Of a stretch of DNA of 64,000 nucleotides, positions 19,210 to 27,094 are shown piece after piece. How positions within the stretch are numbered: position 1 is the stretch's first letter; each line of letters begins with the position of its first letter. Origin of the DNA: Vibrio agarilyticus. GTDB lineage: Bacteria; Pseudomonadota; Gammaproteobacteria; Enterobacterales; Vibrionaceae. The notes beneath the pieces are model-generated. The model ran no database searches. It saw only the letters and a program-made list of their open reading frames with translations, and was not told the origin of the DNA. The stretch spans positions 1-64,000 of the forward strand of contig NZ_JABAIK010000011.1 in the NCBI RefSeq assembly GCF_012641465.1. Direction: 5' to 3'. The translations under genes and the position numbers were made by a program.

Positions 19210-19873
19210 ATTGCTCTACCTCGCTCAAAAAGCCTTGATTCAGCTCCAACTGTCGATATTGCGGGCGCGAACTGACCAAGTTTTGGTCGTGGGTTGCGAG
19301 CAAAATAGTCACTCCCGCGCGGTTAAACTCTTCAAACAGACGTAAAATACGATTGGATAATTCCGGGTCTAAATTACCGGTCGGTTCATCGGCCAAAAGC
19401 AGACGCGGTCGATTGACCACCGCGCGCGCAATACCAACACGCTGCTGTTCACCGCCCGACAATTGACTTGGCAAACACGCCGCTTTATCCAACAAATCGG
19501 TTTTATCTAATGCCGCATTGACGCGGCGCTTAATTTCCGTTTCGGACATCGCCACAATGCGCATTGGCAAGGCAACGTTATCAAAAACCGAACGGTCCAT
19601 TAGCAATCGGTGATCTTGAAATACGATGCCCATATTGCGGCGCAGGTAAGGAATATCTCGACTCTCAATTCGAGTAATATCATGATTATTAAATAAGATA
19701 GCGCCATCGGTTGGCCGTTCTATCGCGCAGATAAGTTTCAGTAATGTGCTTTTCCCTGCACCTGAATGACCACCTAAGAAAGCCATTTCACCACGGCGTA
19801 AGTGAAAGTCCACTTTCTGCAATGCTTGGCGCCCACCACGGTAGGCCTTACTCACCTGCTGAAATTTGATCAC
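19199..19873 (-). CDS. ftsE: Cell-division ABC transporter ATPase FtsE
   Basis: 224 residues, normal for FtsE. Walker A GHSGAGKST (about 35-43), Q-loop FQDHRLL, signature LSGGEQQRVGIAR, Walker B LLLADEPTGNLD and the H-loop in ATHDQ are all present, so ATPase activity is expected. Partner of FtsX. It begins 18 nt after ftsY stops, and all three genes look co-transcribed. Confidence 0.97.
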   Translation of the reverse strand: MIKFQQVSKAYRGGRQALQKVDFHLRRGEMAFLGGHSGAGKSTLLKLICAIERPTDGAILFNNHDITRIESRDIPYLRRNMGIVFQDHRLLMDRSVFDNVALPMRIVAMSETEIKRRVNAALDKTDLLDKAACLPSQLSGGEQQRVGIARAVVNRPRLLLADEPTGNLDPELSNRILRLFEEFNRAGVTILLATHDQNLVSSRPQYRQLELNQGFLSEVEQYGR

Positions 19874-19891
19874 GAACTGCGCTCCCCTGCT

Positions 19892-21133
19892 TTATTCGTC
19901 TCGACTAAATAGTGCGTCAATAAACTCTTGGGTTTGGAATGGACGTAAATCATCAATGCCTTCGCCCACGCCAATATAACGAATAGGAATGCCGAACTTA
20001 TCGGCAATAGCAAAGATCACGCCGCCCTTCGCGGTGCCATCAAGCTTGGTCAAGGTAATTCCTGTTACAGGCGCTACATCACTAAACAGGCTCGCTTGGC
20101 TCATTGCGTTTTGTCCGGTGCCCGCATCAAGTGTCAGCATAATTTCATGCGGTGCTGAGCCATCAATTTTTTGCATCACACGCACAATTTTGCGCAGCTC
20201 TTCCATCAAATTGCTCTTATTTTGCAAACGACCCGCAGTATCGGCAATGACCACATCCACGCCACGCGCTTTTGCGGCTTCTATCGCATCATAAATCACA
20301 GAGGCACTATCCGCGCCGGTGTGTTGAGCGATAACCGGCACGTTATTTCGCTCTCCCCACACTTGCAATTGTTCAACTGCCGCGGCGCGGAACGTATCAC
20401 CAGCGGCTAACATGACGCGTTTGCCCTCGGCTTGGAACTGTTTTGCCAGCTTACCAATAGTGGTGGTTTTGCCAACACCATTCACGCCGACCATTAAAAT
20501 GACATAAGGGGTTTTACTGGTATCGATGTCCAACGGCTGCTCAACCGGACGAAGCAAATCGGCCAACTCTTCTTTGAGCAATCCATACAGAGCTTCACCA
20601 TCTTTCAATTGCGCTCGGCTGGCTTTTTCGGTCAAGTTGTTGATGATTTTCATGGTGGTATCCATACCCACATCCGCTATCAACAACTGCTCTTCCAGCT
20701 CTTCAAACAGATCATCATCAATTTTTTTACCTTGAAAAAGGCCAAAAAAGCCAGCGCCAATATTGGCTTTGGTTCGGCTTAAGCTGCGCTTTAAACGGCT
20801 AAAAAAGCTCTCGCTCGGTTTTTCTTGTTCGGCAACACGGCTTTCATTCACATTTGGCTCATCAAGCTCGGTGAACTCGTCTTGAGTCTCGTTTAACTCT
20901 TCAAGCGCCGAGGTGCGTGCCGCATCTTCTGGCATGTCGGAAACGTCATGGGTATCAATTTCGTCAGGCGTGGTTAGCGCGAGCCCCTCATCACTCGACT
21001 CATGCTGCGCTGAGGCATCACGTTGCTCCTCTTTTTCCGCGCGCTCAGTTTTTTCTAAGCGCTCCGAGGCGGCAGCATCATCGTCACCAAACCCAAGCCA
21101 TGAAAGTAAACCGCGCTTCTTTTTTTCCGTCAT
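19892..21133 (-). CDS. ftsY: Signal recognition particle receptor FtsY
   Basis: Docks SRP-ribosome complexes at the inner membrane. 413 residues; E. coli FtsY is 497, the difference lying in the acidic A domain (about 1-100, rich in Glu, Asp and Ser). The NG domain follows: N helices, then GTPase motifs GVNGVGKTTT (G1), DTFRAAA, DTAGRLQNK (G3) and TKLDGTAKGG (G4). The basic start MTEKKKRGLLSWLGF probably helps bind lipid. It heads the ftsYEX group and is divergent from rsmD. Confidence 0.97.
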   Translation of the reverse strand: MTEKKKRGLLSWLGFGDDDAAASERLEKTERAEKEEQRDASAQHESSDEGLALTTPDEIDTHDVSDMPEDAARTSALEELNETQDEFTELDEPNVNESRVAEQEKPSESFFSRLKRSLSRTKANIGAGFFGLFQGKKIDDDLFEELEEQLLIADVGMDTTMKIINNLTEKASRAQLKDGEALYGLLKEELADLLRPVEQPLDIDTSKTPYVILMVGVNGVGKTTTIGKLAKQFQAEGKRVMLAAGDTFRAAAVEQLQVWGERNNVPVIAQHTGADSASVIYDAIEAAKARGVDVVIADTAGRLQNKSNLMEELRKIVRVMQKIDGSAPHEIMLTLDAGTGQNAMSQASLFSDVAPVTGITLTKLDGTAKGGVIFAIADKFGIPIRYIGVGEGIDDLRPFQTQEFIDALFSRDE

Positions 21134-21368
21134 CTGACACTGCCCTAGTGTATCTATTATATTGAGTGCTCTTTGAGTGCGATGACTGCAAGCTTCGCGT
21201 TAAGAGACACGTTAAAGAAAAGAAAGCAGACAAAGCCGTGACCGCACCTAAGATTGGTTGATACACTCTGTCATCGCATTCAGTTGCGTTGCCGTCACAA
21301 ACCCAGCGACTATCGAGTCAATTGTGACGATTGAACATGATAACACTTAATTAGCGGTCAAAAAATCT

Positions 21369-21968
21369 ATGGTAAGACGTCGTCAGCAAAACCCATCACA
21401 AAATCCGTCTCCTTCTGGCTTCGTACGAATTATTAGCGGGCTATGGCGCGGGCGAAAACTCCCTGTTCAAGATGCTGCCGGTCTAAGACCTACGACCGAC
21501 CGCGTCAAAGAGACGTTATTTAACTGGCTTGCGCAAGACATTGCGAAAGCGCACTGTTTGGATCTGTTTGCCGGCTCTGGCAGCCTTGGATTTGAGGCGG
21601 CATCGCGTCAAGCCGCCAGCGTCACCATGGTAGAGATGCATCGTCCGGCGTTTGAACAGCTCAAACGCAATGTGGCGACAGTAAAAGCACAAAATATTGA
21701 ACTGCTGCACGGCGACGCGCTTGCACTACTCAAGCAACCTGGGCGCGCTTTTGACATCGTGTTTATCGACCCACCGTTTCACCATGATTTAATTGATCAA
21801 ACTGTGATGCTGCTGGAGCAAAATGGCTGGTTGAGCCCTCAAGCTCTGATTTATATTGAATGTGAAAAAAATCTAACCCTAAGCTCTCTTCCGGCGGATT
21901 GGCAGCTCTACCGTGAAAAAATTGCCGGGCAAGTGGCGTATCGATTATTTATTAGGACGACATCATGA
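21369..21968 (+). CDS. rsmD: 16S rRNA (guanine966-N2)-methyltransferase
   Basis: Methylates G966 of 16S rRNA in the 30S subunit. 199 residues (E. coli 198). RIISGLWRGRKL begins the fold; the conserved LRPTTDRVKETLFNWL follows, then SAM motif DLFAGSGSLGFEA (about 57-69) and catalytic DPPF (about 137-140). The ATG at 21369 gives the usual length. It is divergent from ftsY, as in E. coli, and overlaps the next gene by 4 bp. Confidence 0.97.
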   Translation: MVRRRQQNPSQNPSPSGFVRIISGLWRGRKLPVQDAAGLRPTTDRVKETLFNWLAQDIAKAHCLDLFAGSGSLGFEAASRQAASVTMVEMHRPAFEQLKRNVATVKAQNIELLHGDALALLKQPGRAFDIVFIDPPFHHDLIDQTVMLLEQNGWLSPQALIYIECEKNLTLSSLPADWQLYREKIAGQVAYRLFIRTTS

Positions 21969-22246
21969 ACGCGTTGATTGTATTAGCCAAGGCGGCATTA
22001 AGCTTTGTTTGGCTCATTCTGTTTTTTAACCTTTTTCAGCCATTTCCTGGTATTACTGCCATCGTGCTTTACATCATGATGCCATTTTTGCTGATGATGC
22101 ACGGGTTGCAATTACTGATGTTTTTAGGCGGTTTTGGCGACAAAATCACAACCACCGCATGGGAAAAATGGTCCGTGCTGCTTTTTGGCATTTTTGGACT
22201 TCTCAGCATTCGCCGTAAACATATGATGCTTTCCGCCTCTGCCTAA
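21965..22246 (+). CDS. yhhL: DUF1145 inner-membrane protein (YhhL family)
   Basis: 93 residues with two to three hydrophobic segments (about 5-24, 26-52, 68-80) and a short basic C-terminus. It follows rsmD with an ATGA overlap, the same arrangement as rsmD-yhhL in E. coli. Function of the family is unknown and no catalytic residues stand out. Confidence 0.9.
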   Translation: MNALIVLAKAALSFVWLILFFNLFQPFPGITAIVLYIMMPFLLMMHGLQLLMFLGGFGDKITTTAWEKWSVLLFGIFGLLSIRRKHMMLSASA

Positions 22247-22253
22247 CCTCATT

Positions 22254-22284
22254 CAAGCCCAAGTGTTCATTTGGGCTTTCTTCG
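22254..22284 (+). terminator. Rho-independent terminator after rsmD-yhhL
   Basis: AAGCCCAA pairs with TTTGGGCTT around a 7-nt loop; the tail is TTCTTCG. It lies 8 nt after the yhhL stop. Confidence 0.75.
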
Positions 22285-22314
22285 TTGGTCGCCTACCTAT
22301 ATCGTCAAGTCGTT

Positions 22315-22326
22315 GGGGTATACCCC
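22315..22326. promoter_or_regulatory. Perfect 12-bp palindrome GGGGTATACCCC
   Basis: An isolated, perfect GC-edged dyad in an otherwise AT-rich 500-bp gap (22247-22765). It could be an operator but no regulator can be assigned. Apart from this, the terminator to its left and the peptide gene at the right end, the gap shows no gene; 22380-22690 is markedly A/T-rich. Confidence 0.3.
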
Positions 22327-22765
22327 GCATACGTAATTGACACATTTCAGCATTTAACACCCTTTATCGTTACTAAGCCTCTTTTTTTACCCATTTAGCC
22401 TCATTTCTCATGCCGTGAAAAAGAGCCTAAAAATAATCACACCCACATCGACCTACTTTTGAGATCAAAACTGGCCATATCAGCATGACAACAGCAATTA
22501 CACACCAGACCAGCAAAAATAAGTAAAACTCAAATTGCACATAAAATTAACAATTAATATTACATTAAAATCAACACTTTAATAAAATAACCGGTTTTCA
22601 AGCCCGAATCAACCCGCTTTAAAAAACATAAAAAAAAGAGCCAAAAAGCATTAAATTCAAAGGTTACTTCTTGCTTTTGAGAAGATTTTCACCATACTGG
22701 CGCAAAGTAAAGAAAAGTGCTATTGTTTGTTTATTGGTTAAACAGAAAGAGACAGGTGACACACA

Positions 22766-22843
22766 ATGACTTCTTCACAAAAACAAGGAATGGTAATGAT
22801 CGCGGTGGTTGTGGGTTTAATGACTCTACCAATGCTTTACTAA
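22766..22843 (+). CDS. 25-residue hydrophobic peptide, probable small membrane protein
   Basis: ATG at 22766 to TAA at 22843 encodes MTSSQKQGMVMIAVVVGL followed by MTLPMLY. A short polar N-terminus precedes one hydrophobic helix of about 17 residues, typical of small membrane proteins. AGG of GACAGGTGAC lies about 10 nt before the start, and a strong terminator begins 21 nt after the stop, so it looks like a complete monocistronic gene. A longer ORF in another frame (22717-22947) overlaps it but runs through the terminator. I do not recognise a family; function unknown. Confidence 0.6.
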   Translation: MTSSQKQGMVMIAVVVGLMTLPMLY

Positions 22844-22864
22844 ATTCATTGATGATTTCAAAAC

Positions 22865-22896
22865 AAAACGGACGCATTCGCGTCCGTTTTGTTTTA
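22865..22896. terminator. Strong terminator after the 25-residue peptide gene
   Basis: A perfect 11-bp stem, AAAACGGACGC / GCGTCCGTTTT, with a 4-nt loop and then GTTTTAT. The A-run on the other side lets it also terminate the gene coming leftward from 23303. Confidence 0.9.
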
Positions 22897-22937
22897 TACC
22901 CAAATTCAGCGCAACGGCCGACCCACTTATTGGGGAG

Positions 22938-23303
22938 TCACAAATAGCGGCTGACCGCCTCCCAATGCGCGTAATAAAACAGCATCGCACCAGCGGTGAT
23001 AAAAAGCACCAACAACAACGCCAGTCGCCACATAAAACGACCACTTCGTGGCGTCAACTCGCGCTCGCAAAAATCGCACGCGGCTAAAAAACCGCGTCGA
23101 TCATCAAGACGTGCATTCTCTTCGTGTACCATTCGGTTGCGTACGCTAGCAATAAACCGTAATTTACCGACCACAGCATGAGGCAAACGCTCTTCGCAGC
23201 TATTGATCAACTGATGCAAGCCTTTTCCTTGCGCATGATATTGCCGACGCAACAAAGATTCTAAACGGCGAGTGCGTACCACCACTTTTTCAATATCTGA
23301 CAT
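22938..23303 (-). CDS. Small membrane-anchored HEPN-like (DUF4145-type) protein
   Basis: The ATG at 23303 is chosen because AAGGAAG lies 7 nt upstream; an in-frame TTG at 23321 is less likely. 121 residues. The N-terminal part (about 5-85) is helical and contains VRNRMVH, with Arg55 and His60 spaced as R-x4-H, the signature of HEPN ribonuclease folds; KLRFIASVRNRMVHEE is the form seen in DUF4145 proteins. One membrane helix (about 91-111) and a 10-residue tail follow. HEPN domains are often RNases in toxin or antiphage systems, but others are inactive; activity here is unproven. It is convergent with the 25-residue peptide gene and divergent from the DUF2500 gene. Confidence 0.72.
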   Translation of the reverse strand: MSDIEKVVVRTRRLESLLRRQYHAQGKGLHQLINSCEERLPHAVVGKLRFIASVRNRMVHEENARLDDRRGFLAACDFCERELTPRSGRFMWRLALLLVLFITAGAMLFYYAHWEAVSRYL

Positions 23304-23451
23304 TGGATACTTCCTTAGCAATTCTCTTTAGCGTCAACTTAACAACGCGTCCCTATTCACATTCTTCTACAATTGTCGCCGCATTTCGAGTTTTGAACTG
23401 TGGTTTTGTGTGCAAAAGAACAGATAAAATAGCGCATCGAATCAGATTGCT

Positions 23452-23466
23452 TGATAACCGTTATCA
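23452..23466. promoter_or_regulatory. 15-bp dyad just upstream of the DUF2500 gene
   Basis: TGATAAC-C-GTTATCA is a perfect odd-centre palindrome ending 12 bp before the ATG at 23479, overlapping the presumed leader and touching the Shine-Dalgarno. It could be an operator blocking transcription or an RNA hairpin near the ribosome site; no regulator is known to me. Confidence 0.35.
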
Positions 23467-23478
23467 CAGGGAGGATTT

Positions 23479-23805
23479 ATGCCAGTAACACTGATTGCAG
23501 CATTAGCGGCATTAGCTCTGATTGCCGGGTGGGCAGCCATCGGCTTTCATCGCAAACATTTGCTGGGAGAAAATGCGCCTGAGCAGCAAGTCAATGTGAC
23601 GATTTTAGACAAACAAGCGATTGATCTGGATGAGTCTTCAGGGCAGGACAATCAAGAGTATTGGATCTACGTTCAGCGGGGCACGCTGGGACCAAAACGA
23701 GAATTTCAAGTGGGCATCCACTATTATCAGGCGCTTAACCCTGGCGACAAAGGGATCCTGACTTATCAAGGCAATCGCTTTGTCCATTTTGCTCTGCAAC
23801 GTTAA
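23479..23805 (+). CDS. yhhM: DUF2500 inner-membrane protein (YhhM family)
   Basis: 108 residues. One N-terminal membrane helix (about 4-22) is followed by a beta-rich soluble domain from about 35 that includes NQEYWIYVQR and LTYQGNRFVHF, as in YhhM/DUF2500. A strong Shine-Dalgarno, GGGAGG, lies 6 nt before ATG 23479. In E. coli yhhM directly follows rsmD-yhhL; here the peptide gene and the HEPN-like gene have come between them. Function unknown. Confidence 0.87.
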   Translation: MPVTLIAALAALALIAGWAAIGFHRKHLLGENAPEQQVNVTILDKQAIDLDESSGQDNQEYWIYVQRGTLGPKREFQVGIHYYQALNPGDKGILTYQGNRFVHFALQR

Positions 23806-23810
23806 ACCAT

Positions 23811-23840
23811 AAAAAAAGAGCGCTGATGCGCTCTTTTTTA
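23811..23840. terminator. Bidirectional terminator between yhhM and arsJ
   Basis: AAAAAAGAGCGC pairs with GCGCTCTTTTTT around TGAT. A- and T-runs on both sides make it work for both convergent genes. Confidence 0.92.
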
Positions 23841-23861
23841 TCAAGTGCAGACGGACTTGAT

Positions 23862-25073
23862 TTAGCGGTTAACACGACGCGGTAAGCGTAGCGATATCAT
23901 CGTGGTCAATACGAGAAACGCAAATGCAATCCAAAGGCACGTATCTAACCCCGCTTTTTGATACACATAGCCGGACAAAATAGTCCCAATCAATCGGCCC
24001 ATCGCGTTCGCCATGTAATAAAAACCGACATCCAATGAGACGCCATCCCCTTTCGCGTAACTCACGATAAGGTAAGAGTGCAGCGATGAGTTTACGGCAA
24101 ATACAGCGCCAAAAATCAACAATCCGACAATGATAACAAACTGCGGCTGCCAGCCGATTTGCACCCCGTAAGCAATTAAGCCCGTGATAACGGCAAGCAA
24201 GCCTGCCCACCATAATGCCGCACGTCCATCCGGGACTCGCCCCTGCGCTTTCCCCGTGATACGCGGCGCAATGCCTTGAACAAAACCATACGCAATCACC
24301 CAGCTGGCTAAGAAGCCCCCTACCGCAAGATGATCCCACCCAAACACGGTGCCTAAATAGAGTGGTAACGCAATCACAAACCAAACATCACGCGCGCCAA
24401 ATAAAAACATTCTCGCAGCGGCCAGAATATTCACTGGCTCTGATTTAGAGAAAATCTGGCGGAATTTAGGTTTATTCTTAGCTTTGCCCATATCCGCCTC
24501 CAGCCAAATCAGACTAAAGACAAACACCAGTGCTAACACACTCGCCATCAGTAGCATCGAGTGCTGAAAGCCAACCCAAGAGAGCAGCAAACCGCCTAAG
24601 AAAAACCCCGCCCCCTTCAGCGCATTTTTCGATCCGGTTAAGATGGCAACCCATTTATACAACGCCCCTTGCTGCTCATCCGGCACCAAGGTCTTAATGG
24701 CACTTTTGGCACTCATCTTATTGAGATCTTTGGCAATGCCAGACATCGCTTGTGCTGCCATGACCCAAGGTATGGTCAACCAGCTATTGGGAACCGCGAG
24801 CATCAACAGGGCGGAGATTTGCATCGCTAAACCAATATTCATGGTGCGATTGAGCCCAAGACGGGCGCCAAGCCAACCGCCGATTAAATTCGTCACCACC
24901 CCAAAAAATTCATAAAATAAAAACAGGGATGCGATGGCTAATGAAGAATAGCCAAGGGAATGAAAATAGAGCACGACCAACATGCGTAACGCACCATCAG
25001 TCAGCGTAAAATTCCAGTAGTTAAATGTGACCAGCGCGTATTGACGTACACTCGGTGCTAGATTGGCGATCAT
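23862..25073 (-). CDS. arsJ: ArsJ organoarsenical efflux transporter (MFS)
   Basis: Exports 1-arseno-3-phosphoglycerate, the product made when GAPDH uses arsenate instead of phosphate; the exported compound breaks down outside and regenerates arsenate. The ATG at 25073 has GGAGAG 4 nt upstream; 403 residues. Ten to twelve membrane helices of the major facilitator fold, with the first-loop motif GGWLGARLGLNR and a central cytoplasmic loop rich in Lys (about 195-215). Identification rests on recognisable ArsJ-family sequence and on the arsR-GAPDH neighbours. It is last in the four-gene leftward operon, 64 bp after the phosphatase gene. Confidence 0.9.
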   Translation of the reverse strand: MIANLAPSVRQYALVTFNYWNFTLTDGALRMLVVLYFHSLGYSSLAIASLFLFYEFFGVVTNLIGGWLGARLGLNRTMNIGLAMQISALLMLAVPNSWLTIPWVMAAQAMSGIAKDLNKMSAKSAIKTLVPDEQQGALYKWVAILTGSKNALKGAGFFLGGLLLSWVGFQHSMLLMASVLALVFVFSLIWLEADMGKAKNKPKFRQIFSKSEPVNILAAARMFLFGARDVWFVIALPLYLGTVFGWDHLAVGGFLASWVIAYGFVQGIAPRITGKAQGRVPDGRAALWWAGLLAVITGLIAYGVQIGWQPQFVIIVGLLIFGAVFAVNSSLHSYLIVSYAKGDGVSLDVGFYYMANAMGRLIGTILSGYVYQKAGLDTCLWIAFAFLVLTTMISLRLPRRVNR

Positions 25074-25137
25074 AATCTCTCCCACGCCAAGATGACTGAC
25101 TCAGCAGCGTCTTACTACTGCTGAGCCAAACGGACGA

Positions 25138-25632
25138 TTATCGCGCTGCAAGCGCTTCAACATACTCAATTTGCAGCGGCTTGGTGAATGCACCAGGACG
25201 TAATGCCTGCACTTCACGAATGATTTTTGCTAACGGCCAGTGCTTCTCAAGCAGCAAATGAGCCGCGAACAATCCGGTACGGCCAGAGCCACCGAGGCAG
25301 TGCAACGCCACTTTGCCACCACGAGCAAGCACAGCATGCAACTGCGGACTTGCTTGACGCCATTGCTCTGCAAAACCCGCATCTGGCGCGCAATCATCGA
25401 CGATAGGCAATTGAAACCACTGCATACCAAGCTCTGTCACAATCGCCCCAAGCTCTGCGACATGGTGTTCCGCCAATTCGTGATCATCCAGGGCGGTCAC
25501 GACAGCTTCAACACCTTGCTGCTTCAGTTGAACTAATGAATCGCGTAAATCAACGCCTTTGGTTCCCGGACAAGGGGTCAGAACCAGTGCACCAGAGTCC
25601 AGATCAAGTTGCCATGTTGGATGTGTCATCAT
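25138..25632 (-). CDS. Cys-based (dual-specificity-like) phosphatase in ars operon
   Basis: 164 residues. The protein tyrosine phosphatase P-loop HCLGGSGRTG (111-120) gives nucleophile Cys112 and Arg118; an aspartate in the PIVDDCAPD loop (about 79-84) could be the general acid. It resembles the CDKN3/dual-specificity group and not the ArsC arsenate reductases. GAGGTAGT precedes the ATG. It is placed between GAPDH and arsJ, 6 bp after GAPDH, so it is co-expressed. It may act on a phosphorylated or arsenylated metabolite of the pathway; the substrate is not known to me. Confidence 0.82.
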   Translation of the reverse strand: MMTHPTWQLDLDSGALVLTPCPGTKGVDLRDSLVQLKQQGVEAVVTALDDHELAEHHVAELGAIVTELGMQWFQLPIVDDCAPDAGFAEQWRQASPQLHAVLARGGKVALHCLGGSGRTGLFAAHLLLEKHWPLAKIIREVQALRPGAFTKPLQIEYVEALAAR

Positions 25633-25638
25633 ACTACC

Positions 25639-26640
25639 TCACGCTAAACCAACTGTGCGAGCCAGCTCCGCAGTACGCGTTGCATAACCCATTTCATTGT
25701 CATACCAGGCATAGATTTTCACCATGCGTTTGCCTACCACCATTGTCGACAGAGCATCGACGATAGTGGAGCGCTGGTCGCCTTTGTAATCAATCGATAC
25801 CAATGGCTTAGTTTCAAAACCTAAAATGCCTTTGAGTTCACCTTTAGATGCCGCCTCGAGCAGCTGATTGACCTCTTCAGCCGTTGTATCGCGCTTAACA
25901 TCAAAGATGATGTCGGTGAGTGATGCGTTCGCCAGTGGCACGCGCACCGCGTGACCGTTAATTTTATCTTTAAGTTCAGGGAAGATTTCCACAATCGCTT
26001 TCGCACTGCCCGTTGTTGTTGGGATCAGGCTCATACCACAGGCACGTGCGCGACGCAGATCTTTATGTGGTGCATCCAAAATCGTCTGAGTATTGGTCAA
26101 GTCGTGAATCGTGGTGAAAGACGACTGCTCGATGCCCAATTTCTCATGAATCACTTTCACAATCGGTGCAATGCAGTTGGTGGTGCACGATGCTGCCGTG
26201 ACAATGCGATGCTGCGCTGGGTCAAAAATCGCGTCATTAACACCCACCACGATATTGGCAATGCCTTCTTCTTTTACCGGAGCCGTTACCACCACACGCT
26301 TTACGCCTTGGTCAAGGTAACGCTGAAGGAACTCACCTTTGCGGTGCACGCCAGTCGCTTCAATCACAACATCACAACCAGACCAATCCACTGCATCGAT
26401 ATCACGCTGCTTGGTGGTGCGAATGCGTTGTTCACCAATCACCATCACGTCGCCTTCATGATTCACTTCATGGTGCCAACGTCCTTGAACGGAATCAAAT
26501 TCCAACAAGTGAGCCAAGGTGGCGGTATCACCTGCAACGTCATTAATTAGAACAAATTCCATCTCAGGCCAGTCAAAGGCCGCACGCATTGCCAAACGGC
26601 CGATGCGGCCAAAGCCATTAATACCTACTTTAATTGTCAT
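25639..26640 (-). CDS. Arsenate-pathway glyceraldehyde-3-phosphate dehydrogenase
   Basis: The ATG at 26640 (GGAGA 6 nt upstream) gives 333 residues beginning [16 protein letters not shown], the NAD-binding motif. The catalytic pair is in ASCTTNC with Cys152. In operons with arsJ this enzyme makes 1-arseno-3-phosphoglycerate from G3P and arsenate, which ArsJ then exports. The open frame extends 40 codons upstream, but that part overlaps the arsR 3' end and lacks similarity. It is distinct from the glycolytic gapA only by context. Confidence 0.92.
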   Translation of the reverse strand: MTIKVGINGFGRIGRLAMRAAFDWPEMEFVLINDVAGDTATLAHLLEFDSVQGRWHHEVNHEGDVMVIGEQRIRTTKQRDIDAVDWSGCDVVIEATGVHRKGEFLQRYLDQGVKRVVVTAPVKEEGIANIVVGVNDAIFDPAQHRIVTAASCTTNCIAPIVKVIHEKLGIEQSSFTTIHDLTNTQTILDAPHKDLRRARACGMSLIPTTTGSAKAIVEIFPELKDKINGHAVRVPLANASLTDIIFDVKRDTTAEEVNQLLEAASKGELKGILGFETKPLVSIDYKGDQRSTIVDALSTMVVGKRMVKIYAWYDNEMGYATRTAELARTVGLA

Positions 26641-26668
26641 GGTCTTCTCCAAAAGGGGTCTATGCTGC

Positions 26669-27004
26669 TTAGCAGCAGGCTGAACGTTGTGAATCATGCA
26701 AACGCTCTGTGTCTTGTTGATAAGTGGTTTGCAAACAGTTAGACGCGGCCAAATCGGCAATCACTTTGCGCATCCAACCCGGCAAATCATCCGCAATGCG
26801 GTAATACACCCATTGCCCTTGACGTTCATCACGTACCACACCATGGGAGCGCAATTGCGCAAGATGGCGTGAGACTTTAGGTTGGCTTTCTGCCAGGGCG
26901 GTCGTCAGCTCACCCACGCAGATGCGCTCTTCGCGAGCAATAAGTAACAGACAACGAACACGCGTTTCATCAGCCAACAATTTAAAAAATTGATGAGGTA
27001 ACAT
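26669..27004 (-). CDS. arsR: ArsR-family arsenite-responsive repressor
   Basis: 111 residues. Winged helix with [33 protein letters not shown] (recognition helix) and the wing GQWVYYRI. It lacks the CxC metal site of the E. coli type. Cysteines that could bind As(III) are at the C-terminus: Cys90, Cys110 and Cys111, as in the Acidithiobacillus ArsR type. First gene of the operon, 28 bp before GAPDH, and presumably represses it until arsenite appears. Confidence 0.93.
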   Translation of the reverse strand: MLPHQFFKLLADETRVRCLLLIAREERICVGELTTALAESQPKVSRHLAQLRSHGVVRDERQGQWVYYRIADDLPGWMRKVIADLAASNCLQTTYQQDTERLHDSQRSACC

Positions 27005-27015
27005 ATTTACATCCC

Positions 27016-27037
27016 CATATATGGATATGCGAATATG
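27016..27037 (-). promoter_or_regulatory. Probable ArsR operator at the ars promoter
   Basis: An inverted repeat CATAT-N12-ATATG lies 12-33 bp before the arsR start, with an inner CCATATATGG dyad overlapping it (27015-27024). It sits where a promoter for the ars operon must be, because the rhtB terminator lies just upstream. AT-rich dyads of this size suit ArsR/SmtB proteins. The exact -10 and -35 are unclear. Confidence 0.45.
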
Positions 27038-27045
27038 TTATGGGT

Positions 27046-27072
27046 AAAAAAAATCGACGTCAAGCGTCGACT
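27046..27072 (-). terminator. Rho-independent terminator of rhtB
   Basis: Leftward, TCGACG pairs with CGTCGA around 5 nt, followed by a run of eight U. It lies about 25 nt past the rhtB stop and separates rhtB from the ars operon. Confidence 0.75.
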
Positions 27073-27094
27073 TTCATTGTCATAAAACTTTCAT

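Noticed and set aside
22717-22947. 76-residue ORF in another frame overlapping the 25-residue peptide
   Set aside because: It runs through a strong 11-bp-stem terminator and has no clear ribosome site; the shorter frame ends before that terminator.
25138-25632. ArsC arsenate reductase
   Set aside because: The active loop is a dual-specificity-type HCxxGxxR with no ArsC features; neither the glutaredoxin- nor the thioredoxin-linked ArsC pattern is present.
25951-26550. 199-residue ORF antisense to GAPDH
   Set aside because: Shadow of a highly conserved gene on the other strand; composition is typical of an antisense frame (many His, Arg, Asn) with no known motif.
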